DNA from: Aquimonas sp041395245
Lineage (GTDB): Bacteria > Pseudomonadota > Gammaproteobacteria > Xanthomonadales > Xanthomonadaceae
Assembly (NCBI GenBank): GCA_041395245.1
Contig: JAWLAY010000010.1
Span: 1 to 64,000, forward strand
Direction of reading: 5' to 3'
Length of the DNA stretch: 64,000 nucleotides
The notes under the pieces are model-generated. The model made no database searches. It saw nothing but the letters and a program-made list of their open reading frames with translations, and was not told the DNA's origin. Below are positions 9,531-18,550 of the stretch, in pieces. The first letter of the stretch is position 1. Every line of letters starts with the position of its first letter. The translations under genes and the position numbers were made by a program.

Positions 9531-10316
9531 TCGCCTTCCTCGCGCCCGATGTGCGGCGTTTACGCACCTGCGTGACCGCACATCGGCTCGCTTTCGCCGG
9601 ATTGACCGGGTGCTGAAAACCACCCGATGTGGTCGGCCAGACGTCGCCTGCCACCACGCATCGGGTGACCCCGTCCGGTGTTCGGCGCCTTGGATGTCTG
9701 CAATAGAGACCTCGCCTCTTCGGACGTGGTCCGATGGCGAAGGCGAACACTTCACTACTGCGCCCGTGTCGCAACGACGATACGTTGCGGTGCAGCCGTT
9801 GACTGGGTTTTCGTGGCAGCTAACGCGCTGTTGATCAGTGTATGAAAAACCACTCGGCACGCGCCCGCCACAACAGACGCTTGGCTCGTGACGCTTCGCC
9901 ACGGGTCTGGACACCGCACAAAGAATCTCACCGACGCGGATGGATCGTCGTTGTCGGTGCTAGATGGACTGAGCGCGTCGCCGATATGCCGCGTGACGAG
10001 GCGAGTCGAAAAAGCAGGAAAGCGTTTTCCTACTCCTGTTACCAGCGCCTAAGAGCCTGTCCGGCAGAAACGATCGAGGCGAAAAGTCGGCTGCGCGAGG
10101 ACAGATTTCGACGATTCGTCGGTCCATAGAACGGCTATGGGCCACGAGTCGGCGGAAAGAATGGACCTCGCAGACGGTTTTGCAGACCGGTCGGCTCCCG
10201 CCGCGCAGGCTCCCAACTTGTCGCCCTTGAAGCACATCGCTGCGAAATTCCGTCTGGGCGAATACGGGACCGCCCAGACGGGGTTGCTGCGAACTTTTAT
10301 TTTGTCCGACTGGGTT
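9531..10316. other. 786-bp intergenic region between convergent fnr and rne ends
   Basis: No convincing gene was found here. Short open frames exist on both strands but have no recognisable domain, no good ribosome binding site and Arg-rich shadow-like composition. Visible structure: a 6-bp stem at 9771-9788 (GCAACG/CGTTGC), a 6-bp stem at 10124-10140 (CCATAG/CTATGG), and an 11-bp stem at 10250-10281. The stretch is long for a convergent junction and could hold a small RNA or decayed gene, but nothing in the sequence shows it. Confidence 0.5.
10250..10281. terminator. Hairpin downstream of rne, candidate terminator
   Basis: Arms 10250-10260 (CCGTCTGGGCG) and 10271-10281 pair perfectly over 11 bp with a 10-base loop, 36 bases beyond the rne stop codon. 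On the minus strand only a short TTT follows, so it is not a textbook intrinsic terminator. Read as a 3'-end hairpin for rne from its location. Confidence 0.4.
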
Positions 10317-13300
10317 TTAGATCAGTCGAGGCTGCTGTGGCGATTCGCTGCTGGCAACGACGTCCGGCACGCTGGGCGCGGTCGGTTCCTCGGCGCCGTC
10401 GGTCGCATCCGCGTGATCCGTCGCTTCGGTCACCGTTTCCACCGGAATGTCATCCTTGACGGTATCGGTCGCGAATGCCACGGGCAGGGATTCCGGTATC
10501 GGCTCGGCAGCCGTTGTCGGACTAGGCGATGACTCCGGCGCGTCGTTGATGACAGACGGGGTCTCGACGACGGGAGCAATGATCGGGGCACTGGCCGCCA
10601 GTGCACTGACCACGTCCCAGCCCGCTTCGTCGGCAGGCGCGTCTTCGCTGGTTGCACGCGTCACGTCTGCGGTGTCAGCAGTGGTTTCCGGCAGGTTCAC
10701 GTCTGGCGATATCGCGGGTGTGGAAACCGTCTCCGTCTCAGCCACCGTGGGTAGCATCGCCATCGAATCCTTGACGACGGGCGCGTGCGCTGGCTCGGGC
10801 GCGTTCACGTCGAGCGTCGAATCGATCGGCATCGGCACCGGTACGAAAACCGGCGCGCTGGGCCGTGCGCTCGTCTGCGGCTTGGAGTCGGCGACGGATT
10901 CGCTCACCTCGCTGGTGGGCGTCGACGACGCAGCCGCGATGTCGCTGAGCGCAGGCGCAGGCGACGTGCTCTGCGGAGACTCGCTATTCGGCTGATCGTT
11001 GGCGCTTGCGGGGGCCGATTCGCCGGGTTCGTTGACGGTGTCATCGCCGTCATCCGCGTCGTCCTCGTCCAGACCCAGCGCATTCTCGCTGCCTTCGGCC
11101 GCCACACCCGCTTCACGCCGACGCCGACGGCCACCACGACGACCGCGTCGACGGCGCGCGTTGCCTGAGGTTTCCTTGCCGGGTTCGGCCGTCTCGGGCG
11201 TGGTCTGCTCAAGCGTGATGACGATGTCGTCGGTATTGGATGTGTCCTCGACGCCAGATGGCGACGCGATCACGGCACCTGCCACTGCGGGTTTTACCGA
11301 TTCGGTGGCCACCGCTTCCACACGCTCCTTGCGGGCGTCCTGACGCGGCTCGCCGCGCGGTGCGGCATTGGCGTTGCGCTCTTCCTTGCGTTCGTTGCGG
11401 TTGTCGTCCTTGCGATTCTCCTTGCGAGGGCGATCCTCCTGCTTGCCGCCCGCTGCAGCGGGTTGCGGCGGCTTTGGCGCATTCTGCGGCGCGTTGGCGG
11501 GTGCCTTGTCGCGCGACTTCTGCTCACGGCGCGACTCGCCCTGGCGTTCGTCACGCCGCGGCTCCTGTTGAGGCGAGCGGGCCTGACGCGCATCGTTGTT
11601 GCGCGCCTTGTCCGGTCGTCCGTCACGTTGACGCTGGCGCTCGTCCTTGTGGGCCGTCGGTTTCGGTTTCTCGGTGTCGGCCGTTGTACCGCCACTAAAC
11701 AAACCGCTCAGCCACGCAAAGAATCCGCGCTTGGCCGGCGCTTGCTTGTCGGCAGTCTTGGCGGCTGCTCTGACCGCGGGCTCGACGGGTTTGCTGGCCG
11801 GTCGCTCCAGTCGATCTTCGCGCTCCTCGCGTGCGGGCGCAGGGCGATCAGGCTTGACGGCGGTGACGGCGGGTGCCGCAGGAATGTTCAGGTTGGCACG
11901 CGTCAGCGCATGCAGCTCCAGCTTGCGCGGCGTGGTGCGGTGATAGCTCGGGCGCGCAGTCTCTTCGCCCAATTCGCCTTCGCGGATACGCTGCACGTTG
12001 AAGTGCGGTGTTTCCATCTGCTCGTCGGCAACGATCACGACCGGTACATCGTGCCGTCGTTCGATTTCGATCAGCGCGCGGCGCTTTTCGTTGAGCAGGA
12101 AGTTGGCGACTTCATGTGGCGCTTGTACCAGCACCTGGCCGGTGTTGTCCTTCATGGCCTGTTCTTCGATCAGGCGCAGCAAGGACAGCGAGAGCGACTC
12201 GACACTGCGCATGCGGCCGTGACCGGAACAGCGTGGACAGACGATCTGAGTCGATTCGCCGAGGCTGGGGCGCAGACGCTGACGCGACATTTCGAGCAGG
12301 CCGAATCGCGAAATGCGACCGATCTGCACGCGGGCGCGATCATATTTGAGCGCGTTCTTCAGCCGATCTTCGACTTCGCGCTGATGCTTGCTCGATTCCA
12401 TGTCGATGAAATCGACCACCACCAGACCACCCAGGTCGCGCAGGCGCAGTTGGCGTGCAACTTCGTCAGCGGCTTCCAGATTGGTGTTGAACGCGGTTTC
12501 CTCGATGTCGCCGCCCTTGGTGGCGCGCGCCGAGTTGACGTCGATGGCGGTCAGTGCCTCGGTCTGGTCGATCACGATTGAGCCACCGGACGGCAAGCGC
12601 ACCTGACGTTCGTAGGCGTTCTCGATCTGGGTTTCGATCTGATAACGGCTGAACAGCGGAATGCTGTCCTTGTAAAGCTTCAATTTGCGCAGGTTCTGCG
12701 GCATCACCTGCTGCACGAAATCCTTGGCGTCCTCGAACATCTCTTCCGAGTCGATCAGGATCTCGCCGATGTCGGCACGCAAATAATCGCGCAGTGCGCG
12801 AATGATCAGGCGTGATTCCTGATAGATCAGGAATGGCGACGGTTTGGCGAGTGCGGCATCCGTAATCGCCTTCCACACCAGCAACAGGTAATCGAGATCC
12901 CACTGCAGTTCTTCTGCGTCGCGCCCGACGCCAGCGGTCCGAATGATGATGCCCATGTCATCGGGAATCGTCAGTGCGTCCATCGCCTCTTTCAGTGCCT
13001 GACGATCTTCGCCTTCGATCCGTCGCGACACGCCACCGGCGCGGGGGCTGTTGGGCATGAGCACCATGTAGCGGCCAGCCAGCGAAATGAAGGTGGTCAG
13101 GGCGGCGCCCTTGTTGCCACGCTCTTCCTTGTCGACCTGAACGACGACTTCCTGGCCTTCTTTCAGGAGTTCCTTGATGGTGGCCCGATTGGGGTCTACA
13201 CCGGCCTGAAAGTAATCGCGGGAGATTTCCTTCAGCGGAAGGAAGCCGTGCTTGTCACCGCCGTACTCCACAAAGGCCGCTTCCAGCGAGGGCTCAAGCC

Positions 13301-13442
13301 GGGTGATGCGCCCCTTGTAGATATTGGATTTTTTCTGTTCCTTGGCGGGCTGTTCGATGTCGATGTCGTACAGACTCTGACCATCGACGATGGCGACGCG
13401 CAGCTCCTCCTGCTGCGTCGCATTGATCAACATACGCTTCAT
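10317..13442 (-). CDS. rne: Ribonuclease E
   Basis: Essential endoribonuclease and scaffold of the RNA degradosome (1041 residues). The catalytic half begins MKRMLINATQQEELRVAIVDG, holds an S1 RNA-binding domain at about 37-120, the catalytic Asp residues in AIDVNSARA and VVVDFIDM (about 303 and 346), and the zinc-link motif CPRCSGHG near 404. Beyond about residue 510 the protein is low-complexity, rich in Arg, Ala, Glu, Pro and Ser, with an Arg-rich patch (ARRRRGRRGGRRRRRE) that resembles the RNA-binding arms of other RNase E tails. Divergent from rluC across 654 bases, the usual gammaproteobacterial arrangement; the long leader is the expected site of autoregulation. Confidence 0.96.
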   Translation of the reverse strand: MKRMLINATQQEELRVAIVDGQSLYDIDIEQPAKEQKKSNIYKGRITRLEPSLEAAFVEYGGDKHGFLPLKEISRDYFQAGVDPNRATIKELLKEGQEVVVQVDKEERGNKGAALTTFISLAGRYMVLMPNSPRAGGVSRRIEGEDRQALKEAMDALTIPDDMGIIIRTAGVGRDAEELQWDLDYLLLVWKAITDAALAKPSPFLIYQESRLIIRALRDYLRADIGEILIDSEEMFEDAKDFVQQVMPQNLRKLKLYKDSIPLFSRYQIETQIENAYERQVRLPSGGSIVIDQTEALTAIDVNSARATKGGDIEETAFNTNLEAADEVARQLRLRDLGGLVVVDFIDMESSKHQREVEDRLKNALKYDRARVQIGRISRFGLLEMSRQRLRPSLGESTQIVCPRCSGHGRMRSVESLSLSLLRLIEEQAMKDNTGQVLVQAPHEVANFLLNEKRRALIEIERRHDVPVVIVADEQMETPHFNVQRIREGELGEETARPSYHRTTPRKLELHALTRANLNIPAAPAVTAVKPDRPAPAREEREDRLERPASKPVEPAVRAAAKTADKQAPAKRGFFAWLSGLFSGGTTADTEKPKPTAHKDERQRQRDGRPDKARNNDARQARSPQQEPRRDERQGESRREQKSRDKAPANAPQNAPKPPQPAAAGGKQEDRPRKENRKDDNRNERKEERNANAAPRGEPRQDARKERVEAVATESVKPAVAGAVIASPSGVEDTSNTDDIVITLEQTTPETAEPGKETSGNARRRRGRRGGRRRRREAGVAAEGSENALGLDEDDADDGDDTVNEPGESAPASANDQPNSESPQSTSPAPALSDIAAASSTPTSEVSESVADSKPQTSARPSAPVFVPVPMPIDSTLDVNAPEPAHAPVVKDSMAMLPTVAETETVSTPAISPDVNLPETTADTADVTRATSEDAPADEAGWDVVSALAASAPIIAPVVETPSVINDAPESSPSPTTAAEPIPESLPVAFATDTVKDDIPVETVTEATDHADATDGAEEPTAPSVPDVVASSESPQQPRLI

Positions 13443-14096
13443 TGTGTGTCCCTCGCGCGCTCTACCGCGGGGAACGCCGGATATCCCGGACCAGAGGCAA
13501 CAGGCCTCTTTCTAAGGAGTCACCAGCGCTACGACCTTTCGGGACGAAACCCGTGGGAGCGCCAAAAAGTTGCTGTTTCGGCATGGCCGGGACGTGCGCA
13601 TTGCTGCATTCATCACCGGTGCTGCCGCCGTTTTCTGCCATTTGACAGCGTCTTGCTGGTGCGAGCGATCCGGACTGGATTGCTCGCGCCGTCCATTGCA
13701 TTCGCGGCCGGATTCCTTCCGGCGCACGATCTTCCGAGGCGTTCAGGCCATCGGAGTTGCGGGAATGTCCTTTGACATCACCGTCATGAAGGCATCCTTG
13801 CCTCCAGCGGCAAACCTCGGTTTGCCGCGCCAATTCGTTTGGGTGGCGGGAAGCGGGCGAGGCCGGGCGAGGTCATGTCGCCATCGTCACTCGCAGCCAA
13901 CGCGCTTCCAACCGTCCATGTCACCCAACCTGCGCGAACGCAAGCGGACAGAGGGACAGTGACTCGCTACCATAGCCGCCCCACGCGCCGCAGGGCCGTT
14001 TGGCGGGGTTGCAGCCCGTTTCAGACTTGCACAATGCAAGACGGGATGCTGAAAAATCAAACTCTTATCCAAGTCGCAGTCTAGCAAGGTGCTTCC
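13443..14096. promoter_or_regulatory. 654-bp divergent rne/rluC leader and promoter region
   Basis: No gene was recognised. In other gammaproteobacteria the rne 5' untranslated region is several hundred bases long and lets RNase E regulate its own mRNA; the length here fits that model. A hairpin on the rne mRNA strand is seen near the gene (AGAGGC/GCCTCT, within 13493-13513), and a small palindrome CTTGCA-CAA-TGCAAG at 14026-14040 lies before rluC. Neither promoter could be placed with confidence. Confidence 0.5.
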
Positions 14097-15059
14097 ATGG
14101 CGGCAAACAAACCCTTGGCACATGAACCCACCGGCGGGGTCCGGATGGTGTCGGTCAGTGACGACCGTGCGGGCCAGCGCCTGGACAACTTCCTGCTCGG
14201 TCTGTTGAAAGGTGCACCGCGTTCGATCATCTACCGCATCCTTCGGACCGGTCAGGTACGCGTCAACGGTGGCCGAGCGAAGCCGGAAACCCGCCTGCAG
14301 GCGGGCGATCAGGTACGCGTTCCGCCGGTCCGTCTGCCCGAGCCGGAGGCACCGGAAAAGGCACCGCTCAGTCTTCTGGAGCGTATTGGCGCCAGCATCC
14401 TGTTCGAAGACAAGTCCTTGCTGGTGCTCGACAAGCCCAGCGGAATCGCGACGCATGGCGGCAGTGGCATTTCATTCGGTGCCATCGAGCTATTGCGGCA
14501 GTTGCGCCCCGACGAACCGCTGGAACTGGTGCATCGACTGGATCGGGATACCAGTGGATTACTGGTTCTGGCGAAAAAGCGTTCGGCCTTGACCGAACTG
14601 CAGCGATTGATCCGCGAAGGCAAGTTGGAAAAGCGCTACCTCACCTTGTTGCTGGGCGACATTGGTGAAAAGACCCGGACAGTGGATGTGCCATTGCGCA
14701 AATTCCAGTTGCAGGGTGGTGAGCGAATGGTTCGGGTGGACCCCGAGGGCAAGCCATCGGTGAGCCATTTCAAACGGCTGCAGCGTTTTGGTGGGCACAG
14801 CTATGTGGAGGTGCGGATCGATACCGGGCGCACGCACCAGATCCGGGTGCATTCCCAACACCTGGGCCATCCGGTGGCGGGTGACGAGAAATATGGCGAA
14901 CGCGAAGGCAATCGCGAGCTGCGTGAGCGGGCCGGGCTGAAACGCTTGTTCCTGCATGCGGCGTCGCTGCGGTTTGCGCTGAAGGACGGCAGCGTGCCCT
15001 ACGTCTTGAATGCGCCCTTGCCGGATGATCTGCGCGGCGTGCTTGATCGACTCACCTGA
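14097..15059 (+). CDS. rluC: 23S rRNA pseudouridine synthase (RluC type)
   Basis: A 320-residue RluA-family enzyme that converts specific uridines of 23S rRNA (955, 2504 and 2580 in E. coli numbering for RluC) to pseudouridine. An S4-like RNA-binding domain lies at about 25-85 (AGQRLDNFLLGLLKG...VRVNG). The catalytic motif HRLDRDTSGLLVLAK is present with its Asp near residue 149, followed by the GRTHQIRVH motif. Choice of RluC over RluD rests on its position divergent from rne. An internal ATG (MVSVSDD) would give a shorter N-terminus; ATG 14097 is used because it keeps the normal length. Confidence 0.92.
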   Translation: MAANKPLAHEPTGGVRMVSVSDDRAGQRLDNFLLGLLKGAPRSIIYRILRTGQVRVNGGRAKPETRLQAGDQVRVPPVRLPEPEAPEKAPLSLLERIGASILFEDKSLLVLDKPSGIATHGGSGISFGAIELLRQLRPDEPLELVHRLDRDTSGLLVLAKKRSALTELQRLIREGKLEKRYLTLLLGDIGEKTRTVDVPLRKFQLQGGERMVRVDPEGKPSVSHFKRLQRFGGHSYVEVRIDTGRTHQIRVHSQHLGHPVAGDEKYGEREGNRELRERAGLKRLFLHAASLRFALKDGSVPYVLNAPLPDDLRGVLDRLT

Positions 15060-15097
15060 GGGTTCATCCGGCACACCGGCGCGTGCCCTAAACGGCG

Positions 15098-16507
15098 TTA
15101 CTGTGGCGCAAACACGAAGCGCGCACCGACCTCGGCGGAGCGTAGCCAGTCGGTTGGCAGGGCCGCGATCAGCATGAGTCCCAGCACGGTGTGCGCGACG
15201 ACGGCGGGCAGCAGCGTACGATGGCGGTGACCGGCGATGCCCCACCAGGCGCCCGCGATCAGGGTCAGCACGGACAGCGAGAAATTAGGCAGATGCAGGC
15301 CAGCGAACACCATTCCGCAGGCCAGTCCCAGCATGGGCGTGCTGCGCGTTCCGCTGGCCAGTCGCGGCGCAATGAAGCGGATCAACAGCAGTTGCTGCAC
15401 TGCGCTCCAAAACAGATAACGCAGTCCGTCTGGCAACGACGGCCAGCGCGCGGCGTCATTCAGCAATGCGATGACTGCCAGACTCCCGCTCAGCAGAACG
15501 GTGAGCGGCAGGTAGGCGCGCCAGGCGTCGCGTCCGCCAATGAGCGCCATGCCACGCGGATCCGGGTCACCGAGCAACCACGCCGTCCCCAGGCACAGCA
15601 TCGGTAGAGCAAGATTGCCCGACAGGTTCGTGTCGTTCGGCCAACCCAGCAATAGCGCAACAAAAATGGGGCCGAGCACTGCCAGCAACTCGGCCTGATG
15701 TCGCCGCGGCGTGGCCGGTTCCGAGCGCCGCCACACGACGACGGATGCCAGCAGCGCGGCCAGCAGCGGGAGGGCCCACCAAACAGATTCGACAAGTTGG
15801 ATCAGTGCCACCCAGGCGTCGACCTTGGGCAATGGCGAACGCCACAGCGACTGCGGCGCGTGTTGGCGCTCGACGTCTCGCTGCGCCAGCAACAGCTCGG
15901 GCCGAACCGCCAACGCCAGCGTGGAAACCGCGGGCACACAGGGTGGTGCGGCACAGCGCTCACTGAGCAAGGCGACCGAGCGCAGCGTTACGTCCGAGTT
16001 GTCGGGCGCGCTGAAGAATAACGTGAGCTGGCGGCTGATCAGTCCGCGTGGCAGCGTCATCGATATTGTCTGCGCGTCGCCTTGCGCGCGTGATTCCGCC
16101 CGCGGCGTCAGTGTGTCGCGCAGGTCGTCATCCAGCAGGGCAGTGACATGGGCATCACTCTTACTGCGCAGCGTGATTCGCAGTGTGTCCAGCACGTCGC
16201 TGTCGATGCGTTCGCCGTGCAAATGCAGTGGCACGCTGACGCCACCGGGTCCGACCCGAATACGCAATCCCTGCTCGGTGAACTGCCAGGGCGCTTGGGT
16301 GTGAACGGTGCGACCTACCAGTTCCTCGGGCGAGCGCATCGACCAGACGTAGGGACTGCTTCCACTACGGTATTGCTGCAGCCGTTGTGCCGTATCTGCG
16401 CTCAGCAGCGCGCTGACCGACAGCTGGCTCACGCCCCAAAGTCCGGCCACGGCAAGCAGGCCGACACACGCGACAGCAAACCATTGGCGCAAGGCCATGG
16501 TTCGCAC
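15098..16507 (-). CDS. Membrane protein with CPBP-like (Abi) intramembrane protease domain
   Basis: A 469-residue protein with one N-terminal membrane segment, a non-membrane stretch of about 200 residues (likely periplasmic), and seven or eight membrane segments from about residue 225. The C-terminal part resembles the CPBP family: FAGLHLPNF matches the F-x-x-x-H motif and PAVVAHTVLG the third motif. The first motif, normally E-E-x-x-x-R, reads QQLLLIR, so the catalytic glutamates are missing and proteolysis is doubtful. GTG 16507 directly abuts the stop of the pterin dehydratase gene; an ATG at 16498 (MALRQWF) is an equally good start. Substrate unknown. Confidence 0.6.
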   Translation of the reverse strand: MRTMALRQWFAVACVGLLAVAGLWGVSQLSVSALLSADTAQRLQQYRSGSSPYVWSMRSPEELVGRTVHTQAPWQFTEQGLRIRVGPGGVSVPLHLHGERIDSDVLDTLRITLRSKSDAHVTALLDDDLRDTLTPRAESRAQGDAQTISMTLPRGLISRQLTLFFSAPDNSDVTLRSVALLSERCAAPPCVPAVSTLALAVRPELLLAQRDVERQHAPQSLWRSPLPKVDAWVALIQLVESVWWALPLLAALLASVVVWRRSEPATPRRHQAELLAVLGPIFVALLLGWPNDTNLSGNLALPMLCLGTAWLLGDPDPRGMALIGGRDAWRAYLPLTVLLSGSLAVIALLNDAARWPSLPDGLRYLFWSAVQQLLLIRFIAPRLASGTRSTPMLGLACGMVFAGLHLPNFSLSVLTLIAGAWWGIAGHRHRTLLPAVVAHTVLGLMLIAALPTDWLRSAEVGARFVFAPQ

Positions 16508-16861
16508 TCAGCGCGGCATCGATTGCAACAGGAATTCCACTTTCGCGGCGCAGATCAGATCGTTGTGGGACAGTCCGCCGACATCGTGGGTGGCGTAGCG
16601 GATCAGCACCCGGTCGTAGTGCACCGACAGATCCGGGTGATGGTCTTCCGTATGGGCCACGTAGGCCAGCGCGTTGACGAAGGCCATGGTCCGGTAATAG
16701 TCGGAAAAGCGCACCGTTCGCTGGATGGCATGGCCATCCTCGACCAGCGCCCATTCGGGCAACAAGGCCAATGCCGCATCGCGGTCTGTTGCGGACAACT
16801 GGTGTTCCGCGCCGCGCAGCGGACGGCATCGTGCAGCATTGAGTTCGGCGAGGTTGAGCAT
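16508..16861 (-). CDS. phhB: 4a-hydroxytetrahydrobiopterin dehydratase (pterin-4a-carbinolamine dehydratase)
   Basis: A small cytosolic enzyme (117 residues) that dehydrates 4a-carbinolamine pterin during recycling of the cofactor of aromatic amino acid hydroxylases. The family signature is seen as HTEDHHPDLSVHY with downstream THDVGGLSHNDLICA, which holds the active-site histidines. No phenylalanine hydroxylase gene lies next to it, so the physiological partner is not shown here. It is followed without a gap by the CPBP-like gene and is divergent from nfuA. Confidence 0.9.
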   Translation of the reverse strand: MLNLAELNAARCRPLRGAEHQLSATDRDAALALLPEWALVEDGHAIQRTVRFSDYYRTMAFVNALAYVAHTEDHHPDLSVHYDRVLIRYATHDVGGLSHNDLICAAKVEFLLQSMPR

Positions 16862-17004
16862 GGCGATGATCCTGAGCGTTCGGCTGGATTATATCGATGT
16901 CCCTCGGTTTGCCCCCGCTTACGGTGCGACTTGATCGGGATCAGCGTCATCGCGGGATAAAGCAGTACAATTTCCGTCCTGTATCGATCGCCACCGAGTT
17001 CGCC

Positions 17005-17589
17005 ATGATCCAGATTTCCGCCACCGCCCAAGCCCACTTCGCCCGCCTGATCGACGCCCAAGGTGGCGGCATCGTGGGCATTCGGCTCAGTGCGGTGAAT
17101 GCCGGAACACCGGCCGCCGACGCCAAGTTGGAGTTTTGCGAGGAATCGGACCTGGACGGCAATGAGTGGGCGGTCGACTGCACCGGCTTCACGCTCTATC
17201 TCGATGCAGCCAGTGCGTCGTTTTTCGATGACGCCGAGGTCGACTACCTGACCCAGGCAACGGGTGGACAACTGACCATCCGTGCGCCGCGCATCAAGGG
17301 CAATACGCCGGGTGCCGACGCCAGCATCGTCGAGCGCGTACAGCACGTCATCGAAGCGGAGATCAACCCGCAGGTCGGCTCGCACGGTGGGCGCGGGACG
17401 CTGACCGAAATCACCGCCGACATGGTCGCGGTGCTGCGTTTCGGCGGTGGCTGCCATGGCTGCAGCCAGGTCAGCGTGACGCTGAAGAACGGTGTCGAAA
17501 AGACCCTGTTGCAACGGGTTCCCGAACTCACCGGCGTGCGCGACGCCACCGATCACAGTTGCGGCAGCAATCCCTACTTCAAAGCCTGA
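17005..17589 (+). CDS. nfuA: Fe-S biogenesis protein NfuA
   Basis: Carrier that receives and delivers [4Fe-4S] clusters to target proteins. The 194-residue product has an N-terminal degenerate A-type (HesB-like) domain (1-95) lacking its cysteines, and a C-terminal Nfu domain with the C-x-x-C cluster ligands at Cys150 and Cys153 (GGGCHGCSQVSV). This two-domain structure is specific to NfuA. ATG 17005 (MIQISATAQAHF) matches known N-termini; the frame stays open upstream without similarity. A TACAAT at 16966-16971 is a possible -10 element. Confidence 0.95.
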   Translation: MIQISATAQAHFARLIDAQGGGIVGIRLSAVNAGTPAADAKLEFCEESDLDGNEWAVDCTGFTLYLDAASASFFDDAEVDYLTQATGGQLTIRAPRIKGNTPGADASIVERVQHVIEAEINPQVGSHGGRGTLTEITADMVAVLRFGGGCHGCSQVSVTLKNGVEKTLLQRVPELTGVRDATDHSCGSNPYFKA

Positions 17590-17610
17590 TCGATCCGCCG
17601 CCCGAGCGAC

Positions 17611-18282
17611 TCAGTCCTGCGGTTTGAGCTTGATCGGGTCGTGCACGTCCAGCGAGCCGAGCAACACGCCGGCCTGGGTCCGATTGCGCACGCCCAGGCG
17701 GTCGAAGATCGCACTCACATGCGCCTTGACGGTGCGTTCCTGGATACCGAGATCATCGGCGATCTGCTTGTTCAGACGGCCCTGCGCCAGCAAGCCGAGG
17801 ACCTTGAACTGCTGCGGCGTCAGGCGCGATAACCGCCGCGCGGTTTCCTGTTCCGCGCTGTTGGCCTGACGTGCCTGGCTGACCTCTGCCTGACGATGGC
17901 CCGGCACATAGGTTCCGCCGTCCATGACGCATTGGAGCGCTGCCTTCAACTGATCCAGCGGCGCGCTCTTGCTGACATAACCCGAGGCGCCGTGGGCCAG
18001 CGCGCGGGCGATGATCTGCGGATCGTCCTGTGCGGAAATCATCATCACCGCCACGCTGGGAAACTCGGCACGCAGCGCCGCCAAGCCCATCAAGCCATGA
18101 CTGCCCGGCATGTGCAGATCGAGCAGCACCAGATCGATATCCCGCGTTTCGCGCAGGCACTGGCTTGCTTCATCGAATGACGACGCTTCCAGCAAGGACA
18201 CCGAGGTATCGACACTGCGCACCGCCGCGACCAAGGCGGCACGGAACAAGGGATGGTCATCGGCGACGAGTACGGTAATCAC
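17611..18282 (-). CDS. NarL/LuxR-type response regulator (orphan)
   Basis: A 223-residue two-component regulator. The receiver domain (1-118) has the acidic pocket DD at 8-9, the phosphoacceptor Asp in LVLLDLHMPG (about 55), the Thr/Ser position in MMISAQDD and the conserved Lys in GYVSKSAP. After a Gln/Ala-rich linker the LuxR-type helix-turn-helix follows (about 152-212, LTPQQFKVLGLLAQGRLNKQIADDLGIQERTVKAH). No histidine kinase lies next to it. It is divergent from the glnK-amtB unit, but that unit has a sigma-54 promoter that NarL-type regulators do not normally activate, so no link is claimed. Confidence 0.88.
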   Translation of the reverse strand: MITVLVADDHPLFRAALVAAVRSVDTSVSLLEASSFDEASQCLRETRDIDLVLLDLHMPGSHGLMGLAALRAEFPSVAVMMISAQDDPQIIARALAHGASGYVSKSAPLDQLKAALQCVMDGGTYVPGHRQAEVSQARQANSAEQETARRLSRLTPQQFKVLGLLAQGRLNKQIADDLGIQERTVKAHVSAIFDRLGVRNRTQAGVLLGSLDVHDPIKLKPQD

Positions 18283-18404
18283 CCGCCGATTCTAGCGGTG
18301 GTGTGTCCGCCTGTCGCCGCGACCATTGGCCAGTGCTCAACGTGCTCGCCGCGAGCGATGCGTGCCGCGGCGGCTGCCTCACGCTGGTGAGTCGCTGCCT
18401 TTTT

Positions 18405-18421
18405 TGCACCAATCGGGTGCG
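18405..18421. promoter_or_regulatory. NtrC-like enhancer site upstream of glnK
   Basis: TGCACCAATCGGGTGCG is an inverted repeat matching the NtrC consensus half sites TGCACC and GGTGC. It is centred about 105 bases upstream of the predicted transcription start, the normal distance for an enhancer acting on a sigma-54 promoter. The match is seen directly; binding is inferred. Confidence 0.7.
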
Positions 18422-18494
18422 TTATGGGTTTCGGTGAATTTGCCAAGTGCTTGAAAACAAAGCGCTGAAAGGAATGATTGCTGCGCTGCAGCGA

Positions 18495-18511
18495 TTGGCA
18501 CGACCCGTGCT
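18495..18511 (+). promoter_or_regulatory. Sigma-54 promoter of glnK-amtB
   Basis: TTGGCACGACCCGTGCT has the -24 GG (TGGCAC) and -12 GC (GTGC) elements with the required five-base spacer. Transcription should start near 18522, giving a leader of about 29 bases before the glnK ATG at 18551. Together with the upstream NtrC-like site it indicates induction under nitrogen limitation. Confidence 0.8.
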
Positions 18512-18550
18512 GAGTAGCACCCCGGGAGAGTTCACTTAGGGGAGTTCGAT

